Shown here piece by piece: positions 27,159-35,794 of a stretch of DNA of 64,000 nt (position 1 is the stretch's first letter; every line of letters begins with the position of its first letter). The position numbers and the translations under genes were made by a program. The notes beneath the pieces are model-generated. The model saw only the letters and a program-made list of their open reading frames with translations, was not told the origin of the DNA and did no database searches. Source of the DNA: JANQIO01 sp043513815 (GTDB lineage Bacteria > Pseudomonadota > Gammaproteobacteria > Pseudomonadales > Halieaceae); contig CP121313.1 in assembly GCA_043513815.1 (NCBI GenBank), positions 3,410,001 through 3,474,000 on the forward strand. Reading direction: 5' to 3'.

Positions 27159-29000
27159 GTGGAATCGCGTGGAGTGTTCGAGCGAGGTGAAAAGCTGTGG
27201 CTGTGTCTGTCTTTCCATGATCTGCCGTTAAACGCGCTTTCTATAAAACCGCTGGGGGCATCCGCCACTGGCGACGCCGAAGGGCATACTGATTGGCAGC
27301 GCCTCGAATCAGAGACTAACCCCGGTGGCTCGGAAGGGCCTGGAGAGCGCTGTCCCTCACGAGAGATCGGGGAGCTGCCGGTGGCGGTGCTGGAGAAGCA
27401 ACGGGTGCTGGTGTGCAATGGCGCGGCTGCGGCGCTGGGTATCAAGCGCGGCATGGGCACAGCGACTGCCCGGGCCCTGGCGGATTCGATCCTGCTGCTG
27501 GAGCGGGACCCGGCGGCCGAACAACGCCATCTGCAGCAACTCTGCTGCTGGGGCTACAGCATCAGTCCTACCCTCTATCCTTTTCGCGATGACTGCCTGC
27601 TGCTGGAAGTCGGCAGTTGCCTGCGCCTGTACGGTGGCATCGAGGCCTTGCTGACCCGTGTGGAGTCTGACCTGTCCCGGCGCGGGGCTCACTATCGGAT
27701 GGGGTTGGGTCCGACGCCCAAAAGTGCTGTGTTGTTGTCTATAAACCCGCTCGAGGCCAGTGCTTCCGATTCTAGTTCGGAGGCGCTAAACCACCGACGT
27801 GCTTCCGATTCTAGTTTGGAGGCGCTAAACCACCGACGTGCTTCCGATTCTAGTTTGGAGGCGCTAAACCACCGACGTGCTTCCGATTCTAGTTTGGAGG
27901 CGCCAGACCACCGACGTGCTTCCGATTCTAGCTCGGAGGCGCTGGACGACCGACGTGCTTACGGTTCGAGTTCAGAGGCGTCAGGCGACTCACTGAATTC
28001 CGATTCAGGTGAAGTGGGTTTGGGTCGATCCCATGACAACAGCGCTGAGTCCCTGGAAGCGCGGCTGGCGCCGCTGCCGCTGAAATTGCTGGAGGACTTT
28101 CCTCGCCAGGTCGATGCCCTGGCCAGGGCCGGGCTGTGGACCTTTGGCGATATCCTGACGCTACCGCGCCAGGCCCTCGCACGGCGCTGTGGCCGGGAAT
28201 TCGTGCACCACCTTGAGCAGATACTGGGCACTGCAGAGGACCGACAGCCCAACTTTGAACCACCCAGGACCTTCAGCGATCACTACTGGTTCGGCTATGA
28301 GGTGAAAGCCAACCAGGAGCTGCTGCCCGCCATCGAGCTACTGCTGAAGTCCTTCTGCCATTTCCTGCGCAACACCCAGCTGGAAACCCGCCAGCTTGAG
28401 TGGCTGCTGTACGGCATCAATCGCAAGGTTCACCGCTTTGCCCTGTGCAGCTCCCAGCCACAGACCCATTGGCAGGCCTGGTATCAGCTCACCCGGCTGA
28501 AGGTGGAGCAGCTGGAGCTGGACCACAGCATCGAGGGGGTCGGCCTGGTCAGCGAACAGCTGGTGCCAGGGAACGCCAGCAGTGGCGACCTGTTCCAGCA
28601 GGCCGGCCAGAAGGAACCCCTGCACAGCCTGCTGGACCGTCTCAAGAGCCGGCTGGGCCTGCAGTCAGTCAGCAAGATCGCCTGTCGCGACGAACACCTG
28701 CCGGAGTTCGCCGGTTACTGTAGCCTGGATACCCGACCCGGCACCGTGCCCAGTGAAAACGGAGAACTGCGGCCCTTCTGGCTGATACCTGAGCCGCAGC
28801 CACTACAGGTATTCAATGGCCAGCCCTGCTGGCAGGGTCGCCTGGAACTGCTGGACGGCCCCGAGCGCATCGAGGACAACTGGTGGCAAAGCCCGGTCAG
28901 TCGCGATTACTACGTGGCTCGCGACAGCGCAGGGGTGTTGTACTGGGTGTTTCGGGACCGGCTGCACAATCAATGGTACATGCAGGGCATATTCCAGTAG
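27159..29000 (+). CDS. imuB: ImuB, catalytically inactive Y-family polymerase with repeat insertion
   Basis: A 613-residue ImuB, longer than typical (about 470-500). ImuB is the hub of the mutasome, linking ImuA, DnaE2 and the beta clamp. The palm begins at LWLCLSFHDLPL, so a start near 27174-27195 is as likely as the GTG used here. An extra stretch (about residues 31-70) precedes LPVAVLEKQRVLVCNGAAA. Residues 202-266 are five 13-residue repeats, then a degenerate sixth, placed between palm and thumb (LEDFPRQVDALARAGLWTFG). The C-terminal domain ends normally at WYMQGIFQ. Whether the repeat is functional linker or drift is unknown. Confidence 0.9.
   Translation: MESRGVFERGEKLWLCLSFHDLPLNALSIKPLGASATGDAEGHTDWQRLESETNPGGSEGPGERCPSREIGELPVAVLEKQRVLVCNGAAAALGIKRGMGTATARALADSILLLERDPAAEQRHLQQLCCWGYSISPTLYPFRDDCLLLEVGSCLRLYGGIEALLTRVESDLSRRGAHYRMGLGPTPKSAVLLSINPLEASASDSSSEALNHRRASDSSLEALNHRRASDSSLEALNHRRASDSSLEAPDHRRASDSSSEALDDRRAYGSSSEASGDSLNSDSGEVGLGRSHDNSAESLEARLAPLPLKLLEDFPRQVDALARAGLWTFGDILTLPRQALARRCGREFVHHLEQILGTAEDRQPNFEPPRTFSDHYWFGYEVKANQELLPAIELLLKSFCHFLRNTQLETRQLEWLLYGINRKVHRFALCSSQPQTHWQAWYQLTRLKVEQLELDHSIEGVGLVSEQLVPGNASSGDLFQQAGQKEPLHSLLDRLKSRLGLQSVSKIACRDEHLPEFAGYCSLDTRPGTVPSENGELRPFWLIPEPQPLQVFNGQPCWQGRLELLDGPERIEDNWWQSPVSRDYYVARDSAGVLYWVFRDRLHNQWYMQGIFQ
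27762..27956 (+). repeat. 39-bp in-frame tandem repeat inside imuB
   Basis: Five copies of a 39-bp unit encode ASDSS(S/L)EALNHRR, followed by a decayed copy up to about 27995. The period keeps the reading frame. The first four copies are nearly identical at the DNA level, indicating recent expansion. Confidence 0.93.
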
Positions 29001-29080
29001 CCGCTAACCAGGTCTCCGGTGCGGGACAGAGCGTGCCAGACCCGCCATACTGCATACAACGCGATAGACAGGCTGTCGGC

Positions 29081-31564
29081 ATGGATGCAGCGTCACACAA
29101 GCTCTTACTGGTACCAGACATTGTCTCGGGCATCGTCCTGCTGGTACTGGTGGCATCCCTGACGGCTGTGCTGGGCACACGACTGCCACGCCTGCCCTTC
29201 ACCATCGCCCTGGTGATAGTGGGCGCCCTGATCGCGGTACTGGCCGACGCCCTGCCGCCGCTGGCGCCATTGGCAGAGATCAGTCTTACCCCCGAGCTGA
29301 TGTTGTTCGTCTTCCTGCCGACCCTGGTGTTCGAGGCCGCCTACAACCTGCAAGCCAGGGAACTACAGTACGACCTGCTACCGGTGCTGACACTGGCGGT
29401 GCCGGGCCTGCTGTTGTCGACCGCAGTTATCGGGCTGATATTCTATGGCTTTACCGCAATTCCACTCATAATCTGCCTGTTGTTGGGCGCCATACTGAGC
29501 GCTACCGACCCGGTGGCGGTGATAGCCCTGTTCCGTCAGCTGGGCGTGCCGGAGCGGCTGACAGTGCTGGTGGAGGGCGAAAGCCTGTTCAACGACGCCA
29601 CCTCGCTGGTGCTCGCCACGCTGCTGATCTCCATCGCGACCTCGGGTGTATTCACGGCGAGCACGCTGTGGCAGGGCCTGGGCACGTTTCTCTGGGTATT
29701 TACCGGCGGAATTTTCGTAGGCGCCTCCCTGGCGCTGATTGTCGCCCAGCTACTGGGGTCAATCGATGCACCGCCGCCGGTGGAAATCAGCCTGACCACC
29801 GTGCTGGCCTATGCCGCCTTCATCCTCGCCGAGCACAGCCTGCACGTCAGCGGCATCATGGCGGTGGTCACTGCCGGCCTCGTCATGGGCAACTACGGGC
29901 GCAGCAAGGTGTCGCCGAATACCGAGCACTATTTACGCGACTTCTGGAGTTATGCCGCCTGGCTGGCGAACGCCCTGATATTCCTGCTCATGGGTATGCA
30001 GTTCGAAGCGATTGCCTATCAGGGCGCGCTGCACCTGATCGCCCTGGCGGCCATTGCCATGCTGGCGTCTCGTGCGTTGGTGGTATTTGGCCTGGTACCA
30101 CAACTGGCGCGGCTGCCGGACGCAGAGCCGGTCAGCCGGGCCTACCAGGCGGTCATGTTCTGGGGTGGCCTGCGCGGTGCCGTCGCGCTGGCTATCGTCT
30201 TGTCACTGCCTGAATTCGAATTGCGCGAAACACTCGTCACCGTGGTCATGGGCGCCGTACTGTTCACCTTGCTGGTCCAGGGCCTCAGCGTTGAAGCGCT
30301 GGTGAGAAAACTCGGGCTGCAGGTGCCCGAGCTGGCTGACCGGCTCGCCGCAGGGGAAGCCTCGCTACACGCCAAACAGCACAGCCTCGCAAACCTGGAG
30401 CGCCTGGAACAGGGTGAGTTTTTCTCACGCCGGGTGGCGGATCGGCTGCGCTCGGAGGCGGAGGCCGCGGTCGGCGCTCAGCGCCAGTCGATCAAGCAGC
30501 TGCAGTCGCGGATGACCCCGGAGGAAGCCAGGCGTATTCTTTCGGTGCGCGCCCTGTCACGAGAGAAGACACGCTACGAAGAGCTGTTCCAGCGCGGATT
30601 CATTGGCGACTGGGCCTACCGGGAGCTCAGCAATAACGTCGACCGTCAGCTCGACGACGCCAGACACTTCGGCCGGTTGCCCGGCCGCCGCTTTCGCCAC
30701 TCCCCCATTCACATCGCCGTCAGCCGCTTCACTCAGGCACTGGCCGACCTGCCAGCGCCACGGGCCTGGCTGAAACGCAGGCACACCCGACAAATCATGC
30801 GCGATTACGATGTACGGTGGGCGCGCTACCGGGCGGCCAGCAGCGTCCTGGAAGAGTTGGCGGGCATCGCCGAGGAGAACGGCATCAGCGGCAAGGCGGT
30901 GGCAGAGGTTCGCGACAGTTACCAGACTCTGCACAACACCCTGCACGAAGCCCTCACCCAACTGGGCGACCGCTACCCCGAGCTGAAGGAAGCGGCCCAG
31001 GCGAGCCTTGGCAATCGGCTCTTGCTGGCAGGTGAGCAGGCCGCCGTCGACAGGAGCGGTGCCCTTGGCATTATTCCAGAGGCGGTTGCCGAATCCATTC
31101 ACGCTGACTACGAGCGACAGTTGCGGGCGCTGCGACAGGGCAAGCTGGCACCCCACCTGGAGATAGCAGCCAGCGATTTGATCACCCGAGTGCCCCGATT
31201 CGCTGGGCTCCAGCAGGAACAGCGCAAACGCATCCTTCCCCAACTACGCAAACACCGCTTTCTGGAAGGTGACACCCTCATACCCCAGGCTGAGAGCGAA
31301 AGCTCCCTGTACCTGATTGCATGTGGGCGGGTGAGTGTTGTCGACGAGCGCGGCAAGGAGCTGCATACGCTCTACGCCGGTGATTGTTTCGGCGAGGCGT
31401 CGCTGCTAGACGCTACACCGTGCAATATCCGGGTGCGGGCAATCAGCCCCGGCTACTTGTATGAGTTACAAAGGGGCGACTGGTTAGCGCTCTGCAACCG
31501 ACACCCGGAACTACTGGCTGCCGTCAAAGCCGCTGCTACCGAGCGCGGCGCGCACCGAGACTGA
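29081..31564 (+). CDS. CPA1 sodium/proton antiporter with cyclic-nucleotide-binding domain
   Basis: An 827-residue protein. The ATG at 29081 is chosen as the first start before the membrane domain; upstream frame is not protein-like. About 12 membrane helices (residues about 10-420) carry the CPA1 signatures LGAILSATDPVAVIALF and the ion-site GESLFNDATSLVL. A long soluble region with helices follows. The C-terminus (about 690-800) is a cNMP-binding domain: FLEGDTLIPQAESESSLYLI and AGDCFGEASLLDATPC. It likely exports Na+ in exchange for H+ under ligand control, as in plant SOS1-like exchangers. The ribosome site is weak. Confidence 0.88.
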   Translation: MDAASHKLLLVPDIVSGIVLLVLVASLTAVLGTRLPRLPFTIALVIVGALIAVLADALPPLAPLAEISLTPELMLFVFLPTLVFEAAYNLQARELQYDLLPVLTLAVPGLLLSTAVIGLIFYGFTAIPLIICLLLGAILSATDPVAVIALFRQLGVPERLTVLVEGESLFNDATSLVLATLLISIATSGVFTASTLWQGLGTFLWVFTGGIFVGASLALIVAQLLGSIDAPPPVEISLTTVLAYAAFILAEHSLHVSGIMAVVTAGLVMGNYGRSKVSPNTEHYLRDFWSYAAWLANALIFLLMGMQFEAIAYQGALHLIALAAIAMLASRALVVFGLVPQLARLPDAEPVSRAYQAVMFWGGLRGAVALAIVLSLPEFELRETLVTVVMGAVLFTLLVQGLSVEALVRKLGLQVPELADRLAAGEASLHAKQHSLANLERLEQGEFFSRRVADRLRSEAEAAVGAQRQSIKQLQSRMTPEEARRILSVRALSREKTRYEELFQRGFIGDWAYRELSNNVDRQLDDARHFGRLPGRRFRHSPIHIAVSRFTQALADLPAPRAWLKRRHTRQIMRDYDVRWARYRAASSVLEELAGIAEENGISGKAVAEVRDSYQTLHNTLHEALTQLGDRYPELKEAAQASLGNRLLLAGEQAAVDRSGALGIIPEAVAESIHADYERQLRALRQGKLAPHLEIAASDLITRVPRFAGLQQEQRKRILPQLRKHRFLEGDTLIPQAESESSLYLIACGRVSVVDERGKELHTLYAGDCFGEASLLDATPCNIRVRAISPGYLYELQRGDWLALCNRHPELLAAVKAAATERGAHRD

Positions 31565-31578
31565 ACAGCGTGTGGTAG

Positions 31579-31713
31579 TCACGCAGCCACCCGCACCGCA
31601 TGATCGGGGTTCACGAACTTGTCCAGAGTCCAGACCGCAAACACCAGGCCGATACCCAGCCTGATCAGCAAAAGGCAGGTGGCCAGGCGGGTCTCCAGGG
31701 CGGCGTTACTCAT
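31579..31713 (-). pseudogene. Truncated DoxX-like membrane protein remnant
   Basis: The 44-residue frame starting MSNAALETRLATCLLL and containing RLGIGLVFAVWTLDKFVNPDHA matches the first helix of DoxX-like membrane proteins, which normally continue for about 100 residues. It stops at VRVAA, 15 bp from the end of the antiporter gene, so the 3' part is gone. It looks like a decayed gene cut off at this junction. Confidence 0.6.
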
Positions 31714-31906
31714 GGTCGTTCCGGTTGAAAGTGTGTGAAGCCAGCCTGTAGAGGAGATGCACGGGATAGTGCACGGGATAGCGCCCCGGACCTGGCCACC
31801 CGAATTCACCGATATCTGGAATGTGTGGCTAGCAGTCAAACTGGCATTCTGAGCGCAACAACAGGCGTCTGTAGACACAGAGCGCCAAACCGGCGAGACC
31901 GGTCGG
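31714..31906. other. Non-coding stretch with short repeats
   Basis: No credible gene. It holds a direct repeat (GCACGGGATA twice near 31758-31780). Around 31803-31832, AATTCACCGATATCTGGAAT resembles half of the inverted repeat at 31907-31960, so it may be a degenerate second copy. Confidence 0.45.
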
Positions 31907-31960
31907 CTAGTCCGCATATCTCACCGATTTTTGGAATTCTCGGTGAGATATGCGGGCTAG
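31907..31960. repeat. Long inverted repeat overlapping a stop codon
   Basis: Two 21-nt arms (31907-31927 and 31940-31960) built around CCGCATATCTCACCGA pair with one mismatch across a 12-nt loop. Its right end supplies the TAG stop of the adjacent minus-strand gamma-glutamylcyclotransferase gene. It could be a repetitive element or a terminator, though neither side has a T-run. Confidence 0.85.
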
Positions 31961-32448
31961 AGATGGATCGCGCTTTCTCGCTGGTGGCGACGGGTATCGT
32001 GATCGTCCCAGTGCGGGTGGTCGGCGATTGCATCGATATAGGGGGTGGGCAGCTCTGCCTCGCGCGCCCCGACCAGCACGTGTTGTTTGTACCATCCAAA
32101 AGGCTGCAAGCTGGCGTCGATATGGGTGGCAACGTAGGTCAATGCCGTCACTCCGCCCAGCGCCTCGGCCTCCACCGCCACATGCTGTGCGTCATAGCCC
32201 GCGCCCAGGCCCTCAATCCGGTCCAGCACTGCCTTGTCGGCGAGTTCAATATGGTAGAGCACGCCATACAGCACATCTGCCGCCGACCCGGTGTAGAAAG
32301 CATCACACTTGGCCGAGCCGTCGTCGCCGATCTTGTGGAAGCAGAGCCGGTAACCCGGCAGCACAGCATTCTCGAGGCGCCGCACCTGCGGCACCCTGGC
32401 CAGCAGGCGCCGGGACGACATATTGGAGCCGTAGGCGAAGTAGTTCAC
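31957..32448 (-). CDS. Gamma-glutamylcyclotransferase-like protein
   Basis: A 163-residue protein of the GGCT-like fold. The GTG at 32448 is chosen because VNYFAYGSNMSSRRL is the family's substrate-loop start (YGSN). Following features are VLPGYRLCFHKIG, ADVLYGVLYHIE and DRIEGLGAGYDAQHV, with the catalytic Glu expected in the DRIEG region. It likely cyclises a gamma-glutamyl amide to 5-oxoproline, or is a relative of such enzymes. The last codons run into an inverted repeat. It follows a small secreted-protein gene by 19 bp. Confidence 0.82.
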   Translation of the reverse strand: MNYFAYGSNMSSRRLLARVPQVRRLENAVLPGYRLCFHKIGDDGSAKCDAFYTGSAADVLYGVLYHIELADKAVLDRIEGLGAGYDAQHVAVEAEALGGVTALTYVATHIDASLQPFGWYKQHVLVGAREAELPTPYIDAIADHPHWDDHDTRRHQRESAIHL

Positions 32449-32467
32449 CGGGCGTGAATAGGGTAAA

Positions 32468-32833
32468 TCAGAGGGTGAGGCTGACGCCTTCGAAACCGGT
32501 GAAGCGGGTGCAGGCGCCACTAGCCACGAAGGCCTGCAGGCGGGCACCGATTTCACGATCGTCGGTCTCCGGGAGGCCGAACATCAGGCCGTCGAAATAA
32601 CCCAGGGCCTGGGCGTAGACAACGTCGGTCTGCGCCTGGTCGTAGTCCCCGAGAATCGACTCGGCCATATCGGCGTATTCGTCGTCACTCAGGTAGCCCA
32701 GGCTGTCCTGTGCCAGCACGCAGGTCATTTCCCGCGCGGCGACGAAATCTTCTGCACCCAGCTCCAGGGCGCCAGCGTTCAGGGACAATGAAGCCAGAAC
32801 CAGAGCGAGACCAACTGTAAATGAATTTTTCAT
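32468..32833 (-). CDS. Small secreted protein, unknown function
   Basis: A 121-residue protein with a clear signal peptide (KNSFTVGLALVLASLSLNAGA). The mature part of about 100 residues is acidic and helical and contains two cysteines (EMTC and SGAC) that could form a disulfide. I do not recognise a family. It resembles small periplasmic HdeA-like proteins in size, but no motif supports that. It may share a transcript with the gene that follows. Confidence 0.65.
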   Translation of the reverse strand: MKNSFTVGLALVLASLSLNAGALELGAEDFVAAREMTCVLAQDSLGYLSDDEYADMAESILGDYDQAQTDVVYAQALGYFDGLMFGLPETDDREIGARLQAFVASGACTRFTGFEGVSLTL

Positions 32834-32934
32834 TGTGACGATAAAGTGAACTTGAGATGGCGCGCAGGTTACAGAATCTACGTGACAGAAATATTACGCT
32901 CGGGTGACGACTTTGCGAAGCCGCCAAACCCGCG

Positions 32935-33441
32935 TCACCAGTGGCCTGTGCCGGGTCCACCCTTGACCGGGCCGACGATTTCCTGGGTCACCCAGCCGCC
33001 GTAGAACTGACCGGGTTGGGGCTGCACCCGCTCACCGTCCACATGGCAGGCCACCCGGCCCGGGTAGAAAGAAAAGGCGCCCCGGATCCCGGCGAAGCGC
33101 TCACTGGGCTCAGGGTAGCTCCAGCCGACGACATCCCCTCCGCTGGCCAGCGCCCAGTAGAGCGCCGCGCCCTTCCATTCACAAAAGGAGCTGCCCGGCA
33201 CCGTGACCAGGGCATCCAGGTTCACGTCCCCTGCCGGAATGTAGTAAGTCGGGGGGCTCGCAGTCTCCAGGACCCGGTGGGCATTGCGCGTCTCGGCCAG
33301 CAGGAGTGTGTCCGCTTCCACGCGCACCCTGTGCTCGCAGGCCACCAGCACAGGAGGGCGCGGGTAGTCCCACACCGATTCCTGTCCCGGGCCCGGCTCC
33401 TCGGCAAACGGCGGCCGTTCCTGGCCGGTGTACTGCCACAT
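32935..33441 (-). CDS. DUF427 domain protein
   Basis: A 168-residue cytoplasmic protein whose core (residues about 30-125) is a DUF427 domain: RVRVEADTLLLAETRNAHRVLE, TYYIPAGDVNLDALV, SFCEWKGAALYWAL and GVRGAFSFYPG-like GIRGAFSFYPGRV. The family has a small beta-tent fold without known reaction. Its ATG overlaps the stop of the upstream monooxygenase-like gene (TGATG), so they are coupled. Last gene of a four-gene leftward operon. Confidence 0.85.
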   Translation of the reverse strand: MWQYTGQERPPFAEEPGPGQESVWDYPRPPVLVACEHRVRVEADTLLLAETRNAHRVLETASPPTYYIPAGDVNLDALVTVPGSSFCEWKGAALYWALASGGDVVGWSYPEPSERFAGIRGAFSFYPGRVACHVDGERVQPQPGQFYGGWVTQEIVGPVKGGPGTGHW

Positions 33442-33758
33442 CAGTCCAGGGTCTCGAATTCAGAAAACAGGCTGGCCGCTTCCGGCACCGCACTGATAGG
33501 GACGTAATCGCAGGCTTCTGCAAATTCCCCCCACATGGCCTGCACATCGGGGTTGGAATGGGCCTGCTCGATGGCGTCCGGAGAGCTCCATTCGAACACC
33601 TCGACCATGGTGCCGTCGGCGGCTCGCATGGCAATCGGCGTGCGTCCGGTGGCGAGCCCCAGGCCCTGTAGCTTCGGCACGTGGGCCCGCACCAGGGCTT
33701 CCAGGTCGGCTTCCTTTCCGGCTTTCGGCCGGTATGCCACGATCACGATCCTACCCAT
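33441..33758 (-). CDS. Antibiotic biosynthesis monooxygenase-like (ABM/dimeric ferredoxin-fold) protein
   Basis: A 105-residue protein starting at MGRIVIVAYRPKAGKE, selected because AGGAG lies 7 bp upstream. It is a ferredoxin-like dimeric alpha-beta barrel fold (VIVAYRPKAGKEADLEALVRAH; VEVFEWSSPDAIEQAHSNPDV). Such proteins include quinol monooxygenases and many of unknown role. It overlaps yaiI upstream by 8 bp and the DUF427 gene downstream by 1 bp. Confidence 0.75.
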   Translation of the reverse strand: MGRIVIVAYRPKAGKEADLEALVRAHVPKLQGLGLATGRTPIAMRAADGTMVEVFEWSSPDAIEQAHSNPDVQAMWGEFAEACDYVPISAVPEAASLFSEFETLD

Positions 33759-34233
33759 CGGTTTTCTCCTGTTGTGCACGTCGCTTTACAAGGCGCTGGG
33801 CCAGCCAGCGGTCAAGACTGTTGGCAAAGCGCTGTCGATCCGCCTGGTTCAGGGCCGCTGTGGTGGACATCTCCACACCACTGGCACGCATGGTATCCAT
33901 GAAATCGCGCATATTGAGTCGCGAACGAATGCTCTCCGTGCTGTATAGCTCGCCTCGCGGGTTCAGCGCCAGCGCGCCTTTTTCAATCACTTCCGCCGCC
34001 AGCGGAATATCTGCCGTCACCACCAGGTCCCCAGGCTCCGCAAGACCAACAATATAATTGTCAGCCTCATCGAAGCCTGCCGACACCTGCCTGGACTGTA
34101 TGTTGGCCGCCGCCGGGGTCGGCAGCGGCTGGTTGGCCACCAGCGTCAACTCGACACCGGTGCGCTGGGCGGCCCGGAACAGGATATCCCGGATGACCCG
34201 TGGCAGGGCGTCGGCATCAACCCAGATGCGCAC
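33751..34233 (-). CDS. yaiI: YaiI/YqxD family protein (DUF188)
   Basis: A 160-residue YaiI-family protein with a GTG start. It has a PIN/NYN-like nuclease fold: RIWVDADALPRVIRDIL at the N-terminus and GDLVVTADIPLAAEVIEKGALALNP in the middle bring together conserved Asp residues. Function in the cell is unestablished. It follows the methyltransferase lipoprotein by 3 bp in an operon. Confidence 0.9.
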   Translation of the reverse strand: MRIWVDADALPRVIRDILFRAAQRTGVELTLVANQPLPTPAAANIQSRQVSAGFDEADNYIVGLAEPGDLVVTADIPLAAEVIEKGALALNPRGELYSTESIRSRLNMRDFMDTMRASGVEMSTTAALNQADRQRFANSLDRWLAQRLVKRRAQQEKTDG

Positions 34234-34236
34234 GCG

Positions 34237-35187
34237 TCAGGCGGGTTTGCGGAACAGCAGGGTCATGCGGTTGGACTCACCAATCTCTTCGTACCGGGCG
34301 CGCAAGTCTGGGTTGTCCCTGCTGGTGTTGAGGCTGGGCGGCAGGCGCCAGACGATGTCGGCTTCGCCGGGCACGTCCGCGGCATTGGCATTGACGTCGC
34401 TCTCAGCCACCAGTTCAAAGCCGGCGTCCTCGAAGAAGGCAATCACGGCGCCCTTGTTCAGGTAGCCACGGGAACCGTCAGCCCATTCCAGACCGCGCTC
34501 CTCCGGTGCCTGATGCTGCACCACACCCACCAGGCCGCCGGGCTTCAGCAGCATCATGGTGTCCTCGAGGGCATCGCTGCGGTACTGGCCGACGTCCTCG
34601 AAGCGGTTCAGGTTGTGCAGGGCACGGATGAACAGCACTGCGTCTACCGTGCCGGCCATATCCTCGCGGAACTCACCGACGCGTGTAGCTTCAACGCTGG
34701 CGCCGTCCTCACCCCGCCACTCGGCTGCGGTTTCGGGCCAGGTATCGACCCAGGCGCGGCGCTTGGCAATGTACTCGTCATCGGCAAAGGCAAAATTGGA
34801 CCACATATCAAGCGGGTAGTCCGCCCCGATCAGGTGACCCTCTTCGCCCAGGTAGCCGATCAGGATAGGCGAGTACCAGCCGCGGCCGGGCAGCACTTCC
34901 ACCACCGTCATACCGGGCTCGATGCCGAAAAATTCCAGGGTTTCCTGGGGGTGTCGGTAGGGATACCGGGCCTTCAGCTCGTCTGACTGGGCCGCCAGCA
35001 CTTCGGCCAGGCGTGCGCTGTCGCCGCCAGGCTGGACTTCAACTCCCTCCGACATCGACTCCGACATCGACTCCGACCCGGCACCACTATCGGCGGAGGA
35101 CATATCGGAAGAGGCATCATCTGATGATGAACAGGCCCCCAGCATCAGGGCCAGTATTGCGATTAACAGGTAATTTCTTGTTTTCAT
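34237..35187 (-). CDS. Lipoprotein with class I methyltransferase-like domain
   Basis: A 316-residue protein. The second ATG (35187) is preferred since GAGG is 7 bp upstream. The signal peptide ends in the lipobox LGAC, followed by a Ser/Asp/Met-rich linker (about residues 20-55) with short SMSE repeats. The remaining domain is SAM-methyltransferase-like: EPGMTVVEVLPGRGWYSPIL, VDAVLFIRALHNLNRF and LLKPGGLVGVVQHQAPE. Similar predicted secreted methyltransferases occur in gammaproteobacteria. How SAM would reach an exported enzyme is unknown. It heads the operon with yaiI. Confidence 0.82.
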   Translation of the reverse strand: MKTRNYLLIAILALMLGACSSSDDASSDMSSADSGAGSESMSESMSEGVEVQPGGDSARLAEVLAAQSDELKARYPYRHPQETLEFFGIEPGMTVVEVLPGRGWYSPILIGYLGEEGHLIGADYPLDMWSNFAFADDEYIAKRRAWVDTWPETAAEWRGEDGASVEATRVGEFREDMAGTVDAVLFIRALHNLNRFEDVGQYRSDALEDTMMLLKPGGLVGVVQHQAPEERGLEWADGSRGYLNKGAVIAFFEDAGFELVAESDVNANAADVPGEADIVWRLPPSLNTSRDNPDLRARYEEIGESNRMTLLFRKPA

Positions 35188-35322
35188 GACCATCCCTCGG
35201 TTGCGGGTCCGAATAACCGGACAGTAACAGCCCTGATTATAGGCCAGATAGCCCGGTTTTTTTTACGTCGAGGCGGACGGGAGTTGACCACGGCGAACCT
35301 CCGCCGCAATGCGCTGCTGACC

Positions 35323-35745
35323 TCACAGTGATTTGCTGAAGTGTATCTTGGTCCACAGCGGATCCTGCGCCGGTGTCAGGCCCTCCACCAGGTAAGCATT
35401 GCGGACCAGCAAACGCAGCATTGCCGGGAAGCGGTTCATGGATTTCACTCGCAGCTGTCGAAAGCCCTGCTCTCGCGCCCATGTCTCCTGGGCCTCCAGC
35501 AGCGCCTGGGCGACGCCCCGACCGCGCGCCTCCGGGCGCACGCCACCGAGCCAGCTGTAAAACACGGCGGTTGATTCCGCATAGCCCAGCTTGAAGCCCA
35601 GGTCCTGGCCGGCTTCGTGATACACCAATGCCAGATAATCGTCCCCCAGACGCTGGGCCAGGGACTCCAGTGCCTCGGTTTGCGTGAATTCCGGCAGCGT
35701 CAGGTAAAGCGCGTGGGCACGCGCCAGCTCAACTTTCTCAATCAT
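35323..35745 (-). CDS. GNAT family acetyltransferase
   Basis: A 140-residue GNAT protein. The acetyl-CoA loop is visible as GVRPEARGRGVAQALLEAQETWAREQ (about residues 67-93), and a C-terminal NAYLVEG strand completes the fold. Substrate unknown. It lies between two lipoprotein genes on the same strand, with 49 bp to the TPR lipoprotein upstream, so co-transcription is possible. Confidence 0.85.
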   Translation of the reverse strand: MIEKVELARAHALYLTLPEFTQTEALESLAQRLGDDYLALVYHEAGQDLGFKLGYAESTAVFYSWLGGVRPEARGRGVAQALLEAQETWAREQGFRQLRVKSMNRFPAMLRLLVRNAYLVEGLTPAQDPLWTKIHFSKSL

Positions 35746-35794
35746 GCGGGTAGCCTGAGCCAGCGACGTGCCGGGGAAAAGCCCGCTCTCGACC

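Noticed and set aside
28883..29080. Upstream extension of the antiporter frame over the imuB end
   Set aside because: It overlaps imuB in another frame, and the membrane domain begins only after the ATG at 29081.
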